DNA of 15,421 nt, taken from an uncultured Ruminococcus sp. GTDB lineage: Bacteria > Bacillota > Clostridia > Oscillospirales > Acutalibacteraceae. This document shows positions 15,216 through 15,421 of this stretch, in pieces. The stretch spans positions 1 through 15,421 of the forward strand of contig CACYDD010000427.1 in assembly GCA_902773065.1 (NCBI GenBank). The letters are read 5' to 3'. Position numbers and translations under genes: made by a program. A model generated the notes under the pieces. The model did not search any database. It was not told the origin of the DNA and saw only the letters and a list, made by a program, of their open reading frames with translations. Position 1 is the stretch's first letter. Each line of letters starts with the position of its first letter.

Positions 15216-15248
15216 AATTAGCTCCTTTTTGATACTCTTATATTACAT

Positions 15249-15254
15249 AGTATA
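15249..15254 (-). promoter_or_regulatory. Candidate -10 element of the FAD-Rieske gene
   Basis: The minus strand reads TATACT about 34 bases upstream of the ATG, so transcription would begin near 15242. The -35 region at standard spacing (TGCTTA, 15277-15272) is poor. The intergenic sequence is AT-rich. Confidence 0.35.
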
Positions 15255-15292
15255 GCCAATTATAGAAATAATAAGCAGAAAGCCAGCAGGAT

Positions 15293-15397
15293 TCAAGCTA
15301 AAATGTTTACAACTGTAAATGAACAATTAATAATATAACTTAAACTTCCCACACCAAAACCGTCCAAAAAGCTGATAACCAAGCCAAAAACAGATGA
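15293..15397 (-). pseudogene. Short membrane-protein-like fragment (possibly TauE/SafE-type permease remnant)
   Basis: Between in-frame stops on the minus strand, 34 codons read as a hydrophobic segment containing FGLVISFLDGFGVGSLS. This recalls the first helix and Gly-rich turn of TauE/SafE-family permeases. There is no Shine-Dalgarno with a credible start, a TAA precedes it in frame at 15398-15400, and a TGA ends it. It could be a decayed remnant or chance. The rest of 15256-15421 shows nothing recognisable. Confidence 0.2.
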
Positions 15398-15421
15398 TTA
15401 ATTATGCAGCATTGCATGGAA

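Overview
The window looks like a chromosomal segment of a low-to-moderate GC anaerobic gut Firmicute, most likely a Ruminococcus-like member of the Oscillospiraceae. This is an inference from several things: purine-rich Shine-Dalgarno sites, TTG and GTG starts, a YkpA/YbiT-type ABC-F protein, a large cell-surface pullulanase with a starch-binding module, and a BspA-like leucine-rich-repeat protein with bacterial Ig-like domains. There are no rRNA or tRNA genes, CRISPR arrays or recognisable insertion sequences.

Left part, plus strand (1-6770). The 3' end of accA (fatty acid synthesis) is followed by two tandem Uma2-family (PD-(D/E)XK nuclease fold) genes. The two copies share a virtually identical 121-122 bp 5' block that includes the ribosome-binding site, but the rest has diverged. 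The first copy lacks one A in a poly-A tract, so its 5' reading frame closes after nine codons and the remaining frame must start at an overlapping ATGA. After a hairpin comes a tight five-gene cluster: trmL (tRNA position-34 2'-O-methylation), an ABC-F ATPase with one decayed nucleotide site, a protein that looks like a HEPN-type helical domain fused to two CBS domains, mnmA (tRNA U34 thiolation), and an AI-2E/PerM-family membrane protein. A strong hairpin terminator closes it. Genes overlap or are separated by at most about 43 bases, so co-transcription is likely. The theme is the tRNA wobble base and translation.

Middle (6770-13440). A sigma-A-type promoter with an extended -10 drives a 1046-residue type I pullulanase: signal peptide, CBM48, GH13 catalytic domain, MucBP-like modules flanking a CBM26-like module, and a C-terminal membrane anchor. 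It converges on a minus-strand gene for a 1036-residue secreted LRR_5/BspA-like protein with four Big2 domains. The 140 bp between them holds two long hairpins, arranged so that each gene's better U-tract belongs to the distal hairpin. Both proteins are exported and probably act at the cell surface: one debranches alpha-glucans, the other is probably adhesive.

Right part, minus strand (13440-15421). A 68-70 codon GNAT remnant joins an acetyltransferase N-terminus directly to an acetyltransferase C-terminus, with the acetyl-CoA-binding core missing. Upstream of it lies a 430-residue FAD-dependent oxidoreductase with a C-terminal Rieske [2Fe-2S] domain and its own terminator. The last 200 bases are AT-rich and carry at most a short degenerate membrane-protein-like fragment.
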